Shown: one piece after another, positions 46,114 to 54,675 of the stretch
How the letters are laid out: each line of letters opens with the position of its first letter
Numbering within the stretch: position 1 is the first letter of the stretch
Source of the DNA: Ruminiclostridium sufflavum DSM 19573
GTDB taxonomy: Bacteria; Bacillota; Clostridia; Acetivibrionales; DSM-1351
Direction of reading: 5' to 3'
Assembly (NCBI RefSeq): GCF_003208175.1
Contig: NZ_QKMR01000003.1
Coordinates: forward strand, 186,001-250,000
DNA length: 64,000 bases
Translations under genes and position numbers: made by a program
Notes under the pieces: generated by a model
What the model saw: the letters and a program-made list of their open reading frames with translations, nothing else
The model's database searches: none
What the model was told of the DNA's origin: nothing

Positions 46114-46926
46114 ATGGATATTACAAGTATTATTGGTTTAATTGTCGGCTTTGGAGGTGTTCTATTAGGTTATCTGGAAGAAGGACATTTCCAGCTGTCC
46201 TCTCTGGGCAGCTTAGTAAATCCGGCAGCTTTTTTCATAGTTTTCGGAGGAGGGTTCGGTGCAACTCTGGTAGCCTTCCCGTTAGGCGAATGGAAGAAGA
46301 TGTTATCTACGGCAAGTATGATATTTACACAAAAGGAATATAACGAAATAGACATCATCAATGAGCTGGCCGACCTCTCCGAAAAAGCAAGGAAGGACGG
46401 ATTACTCAGTCTTGAGCAGGATGCACAGACAAATAAAAACGATTTAATAAGAAAAGGTCTTGCATTAGTTGTTGACGGTATAGAAACTGAGGTTATAAAA
46501 GATATTCTTGCCCGGGAAACCGCATTGCAGGAGGAAATATACGAATCAGGAGCTAAAATTTTCGAATCAATGGGCGGTACCTGGCCTGCCATGGGTGTTT
46601 GCGGTACTGTTATGGGTATGCTGAATATATTGAAGGACCTTAGTGACCCGCTGGCTCTGGGTCCTAAAATAGCAGGTGCCTTTATCGCAACCTTTTATGG
46701 CATTTCCTTTGCCAATCTCGCTTGGCTGCCATTCGGCAATAAAATCAAGGTTAAGGCGCAGCGTGAGACAATGATAAATGAAATAATCATTGAGGGGCTT
46801 CTGTCAATACAAGCCGGGGAAAATCCACGTATTATCAAGGAAAAATTAAACCTGAACCTTATGGAAAAATTAAACGGCGGAAATAAGAAAGGCGAAGCTA
46901 CTGCTGAAGAAGGAGTTGAAGCATAG
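46114..46926 (+). CDS. motA: flagellar motor stator protein MotA
   Basis: Stator subunit of 270 residues with four membrane segments and a large cytoplasmic loop between segments 2 and 3. Conserved features are IIGLIVGFGGVLLGY at the N-terminus, a loop with charged residues that meet FliG (LEQDAQTNKNDLIRKGLALV) and the PAMGVCGTVMGMLNIL segment, which contains the conserved proline near the ion channel, near 160. CAGGAGTGG precedes the ATG. It is followed by motB after two bases. The pair is divergent from the atp operon. No flagellar structural genes are in the window. Confidence 0.95.
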   Translation: MDITSIIGLIVGFGGVLLGYLEEGHFQLSSLGSLVNPAAFFIVFGGGFGATLVAFPLGEWKKMLSTASMIFTQKEYNEIDIINELADLSEKARKDGLLSLEQDAQTNKNDLIRKGLALVVDGIETEVIKDILARETALQEEIYESGAKIFESMGGTWPAMGVCGTVMGMLNILKDLSDPLALGPKIAGAFIATFYGISFANLAWLPFGNKIKVKAQRETMINEIIIEGLLSIQAGENPRIIKEKLNLNLMEKLNGGNKKGEATAEEGVEA

Positions 46927-46928
46927 AC

Positions 46929-47714
46929 ATGGCAAAATCTAAGGTAATCAAGGATAACGCCGAGCGATATCTTTTGACATATGCCGACTTGATGAATCTG
47001 TTACTTATTCTGTTTATTATACTATTTGCCTATAGTCAGGTGGATACCCAGAAGTTCCAGCAGCTTTCCCAATCCTTAGGCGCCGCCTTCGGCAACGGCA
47101 GTACACCATCTGTCGTATCAGGAGGTGCATCCGGAAACTCACTTATAAACTTTCCCGCAACCATGCCTTCTCCGGTAATACCTTCAAATATGGAGGATGC
47201 ACAGTATGAGGCCGCAGAAGATGCCATATCAGGTTTGATTGAGGCAGGCGGAATGGGCGGCGATGTCAGTGTACAAATGACAGAAAGAGGTATCCTCATG
47301 TCTATTGACGCAACACTGGCTTTCAAATCAGGAAGCGCCGAGCTGGAAAGGGAAGGCAGAGACAGAGTTCTGGCTATCGGCAAAACTATTCTGAGCAAAA
47401 TGCCTGATAAGCATATACGTATTGAAGGCCACACTGACAATGTACCTATAAACAGCGCCAGGTTTCCTTCAAACTGGGAGCTCTCAGGCAGCAGATCGAC
47501 AAATGTCTTAAGACTGCTTGTAGATCAGGCAGGGCTTAATTCAAAGCTTGTATCCGCCGTTGCATATGGTGACAGCATGTCACTGGTGCCTAACAATTCA
47601 GATGCCAACAGAGCAAAAAACAGAAGAGTTGATATTGTCATATTAAGGGATTCCTCAAGCATAGGTGAAGCAAGCACAGATTATACCAATAATACAAATA
47701 CTAACAGCAAATAA
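46929..47714 (+). CDS. motB: flagellar motor stator protein MotB
   Basis: Stator subunit of 261 residues. After a short N-terminus one membrane segment starts with YADLMNLLLILFIILFAYS; its aspartate (residue 22) is the essential ion-binding residue. A periplasmic plug/linker to about 125 precedes the C-terminal OmpA-like peptidoglycan-binding domain (DATLAFKSGSAELE; IRIEGHTDNVPIN; RAKNRRVDIVIL). The domain anchors the stator to the cell wall. Translation is probably coupled to motA. The conserved aspartate is present, but H+ or Na+ specificity cannot be judged from these residues alone. Confidence 0.95.
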   Translation: MAKSKVIKDNAERYLLTYADLMNLLLILFIILFAYSQVDTQKFQQLSQSLGAAFGNGSTPSVVSGGASGNSLINFPATMPSPVIPSNMEDAQYEAAEDAISGLIEAGGMGGDVSVQMTERGILMSIDATLAFKSGSAELEREGRDRVLAIGKTILSKMPDKHIRIEGHTDNVPINSARFPSNWELSGSRSTNVLRLLVDQAGLNSKLVSAVAYGDSMSLVPNNSDANRAKNRRVDIVILRDSSSIGEASTDYTNNTNTNSK

Positions 47715-47728
47715 TAATACCTTTCGCT

Positions 47729-47780
47729 TTCAGCCAAAAACAACCTGCTATCGGCTTGATAGCTTGGATTTTTGGCTGAA
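47729..47780 (+). terminator. two-tier hairpin after motB
   Basis: TTCAGCCAAAAA and its exact complement TTTTTGGCTGAA enclose a loop with a second stem (GCTATC with GATAGC). It lies 15 bases beyond the motB stop. The T5 lies within the right arm rather than after it, so termination is likely but not classical. Confidence 0.55.
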
Positions 47781-47841
47781 GCCTTCTAAATCATATACCG
47801 GCACATGCGAATACAGCCGGAAAATATACAGGCGTAGAAGG

Positions 47842-47877
47842 ATTAAGGTTTTTCACTTTATATTTGCGAACCTTAAT
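47842..47877. other. hairpin overlapping the stop codon of the BtrH-like gene
   Basis: ATTAAGGTT and AACCTTAAT form a nine-bp stem with an 18-base loop; the stop codon of the BtrH-like gene is inside the stem. No T-run follows on the minus strand. It may act as the 3' end of both convergent messages. Confidence 0.45.
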
Positions 47878-49465
47878 TGTCTTCAGCAGAGATTGCTTTT
47901 CTTAAGGATATAGCGAATATATGTATATTAGGGCAATAGGGCAATCTTATAGCTTCAACAATTCCCTTTTTTCTGATAAGCTCTTCTCTTGCAAATATTC
48001 TCTGTTCATTTGAATGTACTTCGAACCTATTTTCCGTCCATTTACCGCCAGTGCCTGTCCATGCTATTGATTCCTTGAACAGAGGCAATCGCCAGCTGTC
48101 GGCGAAGGAAATTGGGATTTTCAGTTCTTCTCCATTCTCATACATAAGGCTTATTTCATCGATAAAGTCTCCGTTATCAGAACATCCAAGAAACATAATA
48201 CTATGGTATACCGACTTATCAACAGAAATCTCCTGCCCCGTACATGCTATATTATCATATTTTTTTGTAACGAGTTCGGGTAACCTGAAATGCATACTTC
48301 CTGCCTGAATAAAGTGTTCCTTTTCTAATCCGCTGCTAATAAAAAAATGTCCTGCTCCGGACAGGTCAGCCTTATAGGTGTCTGCTTCGGTCACTGCAAA
48401 AGCCTTATTATTCATGATATCTTCAAGCTTCAATACAATAGTCTCTGTCTCTGAAAAATAATTTATGTCCTTTTCCTCAAGTAATATGTTCTCATTTTTG
48501 TCAGATAAACTACTGACATCTATCTGAGAAAGCCTTTTAATCAATTCCTCTTCAAAATTGGAAATTTCATTTAATAAGCTGTATACTTTCCCCTTGACAT
48601 TATCATTACTTCCCTTGCGGTAGCCTTTAGTAAGTATCCCCCTTATCTTGTTCCAATTTGAAGCTATTTTCTGCAATTCATATTTTATATCCAAAAGCTT
48701 ATCCGAATGAAGCTTATCAGATATCAGCTCAATGAATTGGGCATAAAGTGTCCTTCCCGAGGCTATCAGACGCAAATTCCTATCTATCAGCACATACCAT
48801 ACATCCAGATTAAAGCTACGGTATTCAGCTGAAAAATCAAACTTATCTTTAAATTCATCAGCAAATATTTTTATATCCTTATAAAATTTCTTTTTATTCA
48901 GATTTTTAATGCTTTCATTCAATATTCCCAAATAATCAGGCTTTATATCACTTTTGACAAACTCATATTTTACACAATTCTTACAGCCATTTATATAGTC
49001 ATTATACGGTAAAGTTGATATATTTAAATTTAAAGCTGTATCTAAACAGTTAAAATTATTTTGTTCATCCATCCCAATTATCAGACAATGGTGTGCATCA
49101 TGTACTCTTTGGTATCTTCCTTGAAGCCATGGACACCAAAAAGCATCTATAAAAAGCCCTAAAGGTATTTCCTGTGCCAAATACTCTTTGATAACCCCGA
49201 GTAATTCTGTTGGGTTTTCGGTGTCGATTCTTACTACATTTATATTACTGTATTTATATAGTAATCCGGTAATATTTCTTACATCATTTCCGATTCTCTC
49301 TCCTAATAAACTACTGTCTGAAACATTTGACGGTTTAAATTCAAATCCCCAAGCATCAGAAAATGCCAGCCTGTATTCTGCTTTGTAATGACTTGCCATT
49401 GTAACAAGGATATCTTCAAAGCAATTTAAGCCTTCACAATGAACAGGATTAATATCAATATTCAT
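47873..49465 (-). CDS. BtrH-like cysteine-peptidase-fold protein, orphan
   Basis: Protein of about 530 residues. The first 130 resemble the N-terminal domain of butirosin protein BtrH and related NRPS/peptide-cluster proteins: HCEGLNCFEDILVTMASHYK near the start (candidate nucleophile Cys), AFSDAWGFEF, and DAHHCLIIGMDEQNNFNCLD (candidate His and Asp) near 110-130. In BtrH this fold transfers an acyl group from a carrier protein. The rest is a mixed helical region of about 200 residues and a C-terminal beta-rich part that I do not recognise. The ATG at 49465 has GGGGTTGAG upstream; an ATG at 49480 is possible. No carrier protein or synthetase gene is adjacent, so its partner is unknown. Confidence 0.6.
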   Translation of the reverse strand: MNIDINPVHCEGLNCFEDILVTMASHYKAEYRLAFSDAWGFEFKPSNVSDSSLLGERIGNDVRNITGLLYKYSNINVVRIDTENPTELLGVIKEYLAQEIPLGLFIDAFWCPWLQGRYQRVHDAHHCLIIGMDEQNNFNCLDTALNLNISTLPYNDYINGCKNCVKYEFVKSDIKPDYLGILNESIKNLNKKKFYKDIKIFADEFKDKFDFSAEYRSFNLDVWYVLIDRNLRLIASGRTLYAQFIELISDKLHSDKLLDIKYELQKIASNWNKIRGILTKGYRKGSNDNVKGKVYSLLNEISNFEEELIKRLSQIDVSSLSDKNENILLEEKDINYFSETETIVLKLEDIMNNKAFAVTEADTYKADLSGAGHFFISSGLEKEHFIQAGSMHFRLPELVTKKYDNIACTGQEISVDKSVYHSIMFLGCSDNGDFIDEISLMYENGEELKIPISFADSWRLPLFKESIAWTGTGGKWTENRFEVHSNEQRIFAREELIRKKGIVEAIRLPYCPNIHIFAISLRKAISAEDN

Positions 49466-49569
49466 TATTCTCAACCCCATAACTCATGTAAATTAATTAT
49501 ATTTGTTTTTATTTTGTCATTATACTTGAAAGTCTGCGATTGTTTGTGAATGACCATGATTTTTTAAGA

Positions 49570-49602
49570 GTCAATTTCTGTCGGCTTTCAGACGTAATTG
49601 AC
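49570..49602. repeat. GTCAATT...AATTGAC hairpin, copy 1
   Basis: GTCAATT and AATTGAC pair around GTCGGCTTTCAGAC; the right end reads CGTAATTGACC, as in the 145-bp element at 6273-6417. Confidence 0.5.
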
Positions 49603-49790
49603 CTTGGTAAATTACATTTGCTGTTACTTTATTCACTTAATTGTAAAACACCTATTATAATACCACAAATAGATAAAAAAACAAATATCTTTAGATTCCA
49701 TAAATATTTATGGCTTGATACTGATACAAATAAAATTACAGTATTTACCAAGCATGTATTTAATACGTATTTTTATTTTTTATATAAAAA

Positions 49791-49838
49791 GTCAATTCCC
49801 GTCGGCCTATTATATATTTAGTACCAACAGCAATTGAC
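49791..49838. repeat. GTCAATT...AATTGAC hairpin, copy 2
   Basis: GTCAATTCCCGTCGGCC opens the copy and AATTGAC closes it 48 bases later. It lies 46 bases beyond the stop of the wecA-mnaA fusion gene. Confidence 0.5.
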
Positions 49839-49884
49839 TTTATTTTTGAAAACAATAAATTAACCGGTAATAAAAGTAGTAGTT

Positions 49885-52173
49885 TTACACCCTGAACTCC
49901 TTAGGCTTTTCATCAGTCAGTCCAAAATGGAATAGAAGCACCTGTACTATCCTTTCCGAGGCATGTCCGTCTCCGTATGGATTTACAGCCTTCGCCATTT
50001 TTTCGTAATCATCCTTATCATTCAGCAGCTTTGCAGCATGCTCTACGATATCATGCTCTACGGTTCCGGCAAGCCTTACTGTGCCTGCCTTGACAGCCTC
50101 CGGCCTCTCTGTTTCCTTTCTGAGCACCAGTACAGGCTTTCCAAGCGTAGGCGCCTCTTCCTGGATTCCTCCAGAGTCTGTCATTATCATATAAGCCCTT
50201 GCCATTAAATTATGCATATCCTGTACATCCAACGGAGGTATCAAGTGCACTCTGTCTTTACCGCCAAGTATTTCACGTGCAGTCTCTTGAACTGCCGGAT
50301 TAAGATGAACTGCATATACTATTTCCACATCCTCATAATTATTAACCAATGTTGACAAAGCACGGCAAATATTACGCAGCGGCTCCCCCAAGTTTTCTCT
50401 TCTGTGGGCTGTAACCGCTATGACTCTCTTATTTTTAAAGTCTATGCCTCTAAGAGCTTCACAATCAAAGATGTAATCATCCTTTACCGTTGTTTTCAAG
50501 GCATCATTTACTGTATTACCTGTTACATATATTGAATCCTCGTTTACTCCTTCTCTCAGGAGATTTGATTTATTTGTATCAGTAGGCGACAAATGAATAT
50601 CTGCCATGGAACCGGTAAGCTTTCTGTTCATTTCCTCAGGGTAAGGGGAATATTTATCAAATGTCCGGAGACCTGCCTCAACATGTCCTACTGCAATCTG
50701 CTTGTAAAATGCCGCAAGGCTTCCCACAAAGCATGTGGTGGTATCACCGTGAACCAGCACTATATCCGGTTTTTCCGTATCCAGCACTTCATCCAAGCCC
50801 TCAAGCGCTCTGGTAGTAATTCCTGTTAAGGTTTGTCTGCTCTTCATTATGTTTAAATCGTGCTCCGGTGTAATTTCAAATATTTTAAGTACCTGATCAA
50901 GCATTTCTCTATGCTGACCTGTCACACAAACCACGGAATCAATCCTTTCACACTTCTCCAGCTCCTTGACAAGGGGAGCCATCTTTACAGCATCCGGTCT
51001 TGTTCCGAATATTGTCATCACCTTTAGTCTATCCAATCTTCTACCTCCAATTAAAGCCATTCTGCATGGGTTTCGCAAGCTATGGCACTCTTTGCTTTTA
51101 TTGGCATTATTCATCTCGGTCATATACATTGAACCGCCGATTACAAATATAGATACCGCCACAACTAATATTATTGCACTGACAGGCCCTTTGTAATCAA
51201 GAACCACCGCACACAATCCCAATGCTGCACTCGCCACATATATAACGGCTACTGACTGCTTCTGCGTAAGTCCGATATCAATAAGCCTGTGATGTATATG
51301 CCCTCTGTCGGCAGCCATAGGTGACTTGCCGCTGGCAATTCTTCGTAATATTGCAAAAACCGTATCAAATAACGGTAACGCAAGTACAAGCAATGGTACT
51401 GCTACCGCTATTGCGGTATATTGCTTATAGGTTCCCTGAATTGAAATTGTCCCCAGCAAAAACCCTAAAAATGTGGAACCTGTGTCGCCCATAAAAATTT
51501 TTGCAGGATTAAAATTATAAGGCAAAAAGCCCAGAGTGGCTCCGGCAAGCATTGCGGCTAATACGGCTGTCGCAATATCAGGATCCGGCCTCATGACAGA
51601 AACAAAGAAAAGAGACATCAGTGCTATTGAAGAAACACCGGCCGCTAAACCGTCCAATCCGTCAATAAAGTTTATTGCATTTGTAATACCTACTATCCAT
51701 ATTATAGTTATTAAATATGAGCTCCATGTCTGCAAATCGGAACGCCCTACAACCGAAAAAGGATTAGTAATAAATTCGATTCTGGTACCGGTTAATGCAA
51801 TTATCAGCGCAGCAATTATCTGTATAGGAAATTTGAGCTTTGCACTAAGTGTTTTTATATCATCTATCACGCCCATTACAACTATAATGACGCTGCCTAT
51901 TATCATCCCGATAAACCGCTTATCAAAATTTATTGAAGTTCCCATATGAAACAAATTTGAACTGACAACACTGAAAAGCATGGAAATAAAAAATCCTGTA
52001 ATAATTGCCAAACCACCTAATCTTGCAATTGGCTGCTTATGCATTCTGCGGTTATCCTTTGGAATATCCACAGCTCCCAACCTAAAAGCCAAGCTTTTTA
52101 CAATTGGCGTCGCGGAGAATGCAACAATAAATGCGAGAATAAAAGAAATAAAATATTCATATACACTGGTCAT
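49885..52173 (-). CDS. fusion of UndP GlcNAc-1-P transferase (WecA/TagO) and UDP-GlcNAc 2-epimerase (MnaA/WecB)
   Basis: One open frame of 762 residues codes for two enzymes. Residues 1-345 form a membrane protein of the WecA/TagO/MraY type with about ten membrane segments; conserved parts are DNRRMHKQPIARLGG near 40, the catalytic AINFIDGLDGLAAG near 165, NPAKIFMGDTGSTFLG near 225 and RGHIHHRLID near 290. Residues 385-762 form a UDP-GlcNAc 2-epimerase (MTIFGTRPDAVKMAPLV; VHGDTTTCF; HVEAGLRTFD; TDSGGIQEEAPTLGKP). Together they would start teichoic-acid-like wall polymers and supply ManNAc. Just before the epimerase part the DNA has GGAGG, seven bases, then an in-frame TTG, so a separate epimerase may also be translated. 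AAGGTG precedes the first ATG. mnaA beside the atp operon matches Firmicutes gene order. Confidence 0.9.
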   Translation of the reverse strand: MTSVYEYFISFILAFIVAFSATPIVKSLAFRLGAVDIPKDNRRMHKQPIARLGGLAIITGFFISMLFSVVSSNLFHMGTSINFDKRFIGMIIGSVIIVVMGVIDDIKTLSAKLKFPIQIIAALIIALTGTRIEFITNPFSVVGRSDLQTWSSYLITIIWIVGITNAINFIDGLDGLAAGVSSIALMSLFFVSVMRPDPDIATAVLAAMLAGATLGFLPYNFNPAKIFMGDTGSTFLGFLLGTISIQGTYKQYTAIAVAVPLLVLALPLFDTVFAILRRIASGKSPMAADRGHIHHRLIDIGLTQKQSVAVIYVASAALGLCAVVLDYKGPVSAIILVVAVSIFVIGGSMYMTEMNNANKSKECHSLRNPCRMALIGGRRLDRLKVMTIFGTRPDAVKMAPLVKELEKCERIDSVVCVTGQHREMLDQVLKIFEITPEHDLNIMKSRQTLTGITTRALEGLDEVLDTEKPDIVLVHGDTTTCFVGSLAAFYKQIAVGHVEAGLRTFDKYSPYPEEMNRKLTGSMADIHLSPTDTNKSNLLREGVNEDSIYVTGNTVNDALKTTVKDDYIFDCEALRGIDFKNKRVIAVTAHRRENLGEPLRNICRALSTLVNNYEDVEIVYAVHLNPAVQETAREILGGKDRVHLIPPLDVQDMHNLMARAYMIMTDSGGIQEEAPTLGKPVLVLRKETERPEAVKAGTVRLAGTVEHDIVEHAAKLLNDKDDYEKMAKAVNPYGDGHASERIVQVLLFHFGLTDEKPKEFRV

Positions 52174-52238
52174 TTAATTTTTACACCTTCTCGTTCTTGA
52201 AAAATCAACTGCCATTACAATAACCTAAACATCAAAAT

Positions 52239-52262
52239 AGAGGGAGGCATACATCTCCCTCT
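52239..52262 (-). terminator. terminator after comEB
   Basis: AGAGGGAG and CTCCCTCT form a perfect eight-bp stem with an eight-base loop, followed on the minus strand by ATTTTGATGTTT. It separates comEB from the wecA-mnaA fusion gene, which therefore needs its own promoter. Confidence 0.75.
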
Positions 52263-52347
52263 GCTTAAAATTCAACTTACATAGACCCCAAGATTTATAA
52301 CACATTAATCAATAAGTATAATTATTTACAAAGCAAAATCTGTTATA

Positions 52348-52788
52348 TTATTGAAAGCCTACAACCTCTATGCCTGCTTCTTCCAGCAGGGTCATCGCCA
52401 ACTCGTCCGGATATTCCCCGCTGAATACTATCCTGGCTATACCTGCATTAATAGCTAATTTTGCGCACAGCACACAAGGCTGGTTTGTCACATAAAGGGT
52501 GGCACCGTTTACGCTTGTTCCGCTATATGCCGCCTGAACGATTGCATTCTGTTCTGCATGTATTGCTCTGCAAAGCTCATGCCTTTGTCCTGACGGAACA
52601 TTCAGCCTGTCTCTCAGACATCCTATCTCCGAACAATGCTTGCAGCCTACAGGGGCACCGTTATATCCGGTAGCAAGAATTCTCTTGTCCTTAACAATTA
52701 CAGCCCCTACCTGCCTTCTAAGGCAAGTAGATCTGGTCTTTATCAATTCAACTATCTGCATAAAATACTCATCCCAAGACGGTCTCAT
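52348..52788 (-). CDS. comEB: deoxycytidylate (dCMP) deaminase, ComEB-like
   Basis: Cytosolic zinc enzyme of 146 residues that converts dCMP to dUMP for thymidylate synthesis. The zinc/catalytic motif is HAEQNAIVQ (His and catalytic Glu) near 75 with PCVLCAK near 103; the extra cysteines [12 protein letters not shown] are typical of this family. The frame is open to 52848, but the ATG at 52788 has GGGGGGACT in front and gives the family start RPSWDEYF. It ends the run from prfA side genes and is followed by a terminator. Confidence 0.93.
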   Translation of the reverse strand: MRPSWDEYFMQIVELIKTRSTCLRRQVGAVIVKDKRILATGYNGAPVGCKHCSEIGCLRDRLNVPSGQRHELCRAIHAEQNAIVQAAYSGTSVNGATLYVTNQPCVLCAKLAINAGIARIVFSGEYPDELAMTLLEEAGIEVVGFQ

Positions 52789-52883
52789 ATAGTCCCCCCA
52801 CATATGCTTACAAAATACAAGCCCAAATTGCGTTAAACCGCCACTCAAAAAGGCCCTGAAATGTTAATCGTACCAAGCTCTCC

Positions 52884-53513
52884 TTATTTTGTTCCGAATA
52901 ATCTGTCTCCGGCATCTCCAAGCCCGGGCACGATATAAGCATGGTCATTTAACTTTTCATCTACAGCCGCACAATATATTGAAACATCCGGATGATCCTT
53001 CTGCAACCTTTCAATACCGGATTTTGCGGCAATAAGGCACATTAATTTTATATTTTTTACGCCTCTGTTTTTTATAAACTGAATAGCAGCCGATGCTGAA
53101 CCTCCTGTTGCAAGCATAGGGTCAAGAACAACTATTTCTCTCTCCTCGACATCAACCGGAAGCTTGCAATAATATTCTACAGGCTGTAATGTTTCCGGGT
53201 CTCTGTACAAGCCTATATGTCCGACTTTCACCATAGGCAATAAGTTCAGCATCCCGTCAACCATTCCCAGTCCGGCTCTCAATATAGGTACTATACCCAG
53301 CTTCTTGCCAGATATTATTTTTGTTTTTGCTATTCCTATCGGAGTCTCAATTTCAACCTCCTTAAGAGGCATATTTCTGGTAACCTCATAGCCCATAAGC
53401 ATCGCTATCTCAGAAACCAGCTCCCTGAATTCTTTTGTGTCAGTGTTTTTATCCCTTAATAGTGATATTTTGTGCTGAATCAATGGGTGATCAAAAACAA
53501 ATACATTTTCCAT
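52884..53513 (-). CDS. upp: uracil phosphoribosyltransferase
   Basis: Pyrimidine-salvage enzyme of 209 residues making UMP from uracil and PRPP. The PRPP loop reads [17 protein letters not shown] near 128-144, RAGLGMVDG lies near 80, and the uracil-binding C-terminus is [17 protein letters not shown]. Length is exactly that of the family. It lies 10 bases downstream of rpiB, in the conserved order ywlE-rpiB-upp-mnaA. Confidence 0.98.
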   Translation of the reverse strand: MENVFVFDHPLIQHKISLLRDKNTDTKEFRELVSEIAMLMGYEVTRNMPLKEVEIETPIGIAKTKIISGKKLGIVPILRAGLGMVDGMLNLLPMVKVGHIGLYRDPETLQPVEYYCKLPVDVEEREIVVLDPMLATGGSASAAIQFIKNRGVKNIKLMCLIAAKSGIERLQKDHPDVSIYCAAVDEKLNDHAYIVPGLGDAGDRLFGTK

Positions 53514-53523
53514 TTTAAATTCC

Positions 53524-53973
53524 TCACTTTACAGTATATTTTTTTTCAATATTCGAAATTTTATTGACTCTGTTCTGGTGCCTTCCGCCCAAAAACTCAG
53601 TGTCCAACCATGTTTCAATAATATCAAAAGCAACTCCGGGGCCTACAACTCTTTCGCCTATTGCCAATACATTTGCATCATTATGCTGTCTGCTCATTCT
53701 TGCCATATAGCTGTCTGTACAGATAGCGGCTCTAATTCCCGGTACCTTATTCGCTGAAATAGATATTCCTATTCCGGTGCCGCATATAATTATACCTTTT
53801 TCGCACTCTTTGCTGCTGACTGCCTCAGCTACCGCCTGTCCAAAGTCGGGATAATCAACCGATTCACATGAATTTGTACCAAAGTCCTTAACCTGCAGTC
53901 CCTTACTCTCCAAAAACTTTATGATGTCTGCTTTTAATAAATATCCTGCATGGTCACTTCCTATTGCAATCAT
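53524..53973 (-). CDS. rpiB: ribose-5-phosphate isomerase B
   Basis: Isomerase of 149 residues that interconverts ribose-5-phosphate and ribulose-5-phosphate. It has the GSDHAGY start, the catalytic cysteine in [15 protein letters not shown] near 68 and the [18 protein letters not shown] stretch with phosphate-binding residues. It lies between the YwlE-like phosphatase and upp genes. A ring-opening histidine (HNDAN) is present. An allose-phosphate isomerase role is possible but not suggested by context. Confidence 0.96.
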   Translation of the reverse strand: MIAIGSDHAGYLLKADIIKFLESKGLQVKDFGTNSCESVDYPDFGQAVAEAVSSKECEKGIIICGTGIGISISANKVPGIRAAICTDSYMARMSRQHNDANVLAIGERVVGPGVAFDIIETWLDTEFLGGRHQNRVNKISNIEKKYTVK

Positions 53974-54094
53974 AATTCCTCCAAAAATATAGATATAATG
54001 ACTTCGTTTAAATTACTAAATTGTTGCTGATATATCTTTATTTATTTTATAGTATAAAACATCACATGTCAAAAAAATATAGGATATTATATAC

Positions 54095-54598
54095 CTATTT
54101 AAATTTTTCTATTACAATTTTTATACACTCAAATATTTCTTTTGCACAGCTTTCATATCTGTGATACGGCATGCCGTAGGGATCACTGATATCCAGCATA
54201 TTGCTGCCTTGCTCAATTTCAGGATAAGCATACTCCTTCAAAGTATAGATGCAATAATATTTATCTGGAAATCTGGCTTTCAAAATATCCCTGTGCGCTC
54301 TTGTCATAGTAAACGTAAAATCAGCCTTTAAAACATCTTCGTAATCCAGCCTTTTCGCTTTATGAAGTGAAATATCGATATCCCACAAGGCCTTGAGCGC
54401 ATTTATTGAGTGTTCCGAAGCAGAATCACCGTCAAAGGCATGGATACCTCTTGATACCGCCGAAAACCCTGACTTGCAGACCTCCACATACGATGCATAC
54501 CTGAAAATCCCTTCTGCCATACAGCTTCGGCAGGTATTGCCTGTGCAAACAAATAAAATGCTTAAATTATTTTTTCTGGTTATATCCTTGTTTTCCAT
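54095..54598 (-). CDS. low-molecular-weight phosphatase, YwlE-like (protein-arginine phosphatase candidate)
   Basis: Phosphatase of 167 residues. The P-loop is FVCTGNTCRSCM near 16-27 (nucleophile Cys, CX5R), and the general-acid DPYGMPYHRYE near 132. The threonine in CTGNTCR is the residue that favours phospho-arginine in Bacillus YwlE, where tyrosine phosphatases have a bulkier residue, so an arginine phosphatase is plausible. Order next to tsaC and rpiB equals ywlC-ywlE-ywlF in Bacillus. The ATG at 54598 has GGTGG ten bases upstream; a TTG two codons earlier is possible. Confidence 0.85.
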   Translation of the reverse strand: MENKDITRKNNLSILFVCTGNTCRSCMAEGIFRYASYVEVCKSGFSAVSRGIHAFDGDSASEHSINALKALWDIDISLHKAKRLDYEDVLKADFTFTMTRAHRDILKARFPDKYYCIYTLKEYAYPEIEQGSNMLDISDPYGMPYHRYESCAKEIFECIKIVIEKFK

Positions 54599-54675
54599 AT
54601 ACAATTATCCACCGCCAAATTTTTTGCCCAGAGTTCCGGCAAAACTGTTTTTCATAATTACAAATGCTCAATAGC

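Larger units (their letters stand above)
49466..49884. other. AT-rich spacer with two GTCAATT inverted repeats
   Basis: The spacer of 419 bases holds two related inverted repeats: 49570-49602 and 49791-49838, each starting GTCAATT(T/C)C(C/T)GTCGGC and ending AATTGAC. Their ends resemble those of the element at 6273-6417. No credible gene is seen between them. Confidence 0.5.

Noticed and set aside
51000-51060. Sequencing frameshift as the cause of the wecA-mnaA fusion
   Set aside because: Both enzyme parts are complete and in the same frame; only a lost stop codon would be needed. It cannot be excluded without resequencing, but nothing in the sequence shows damage.
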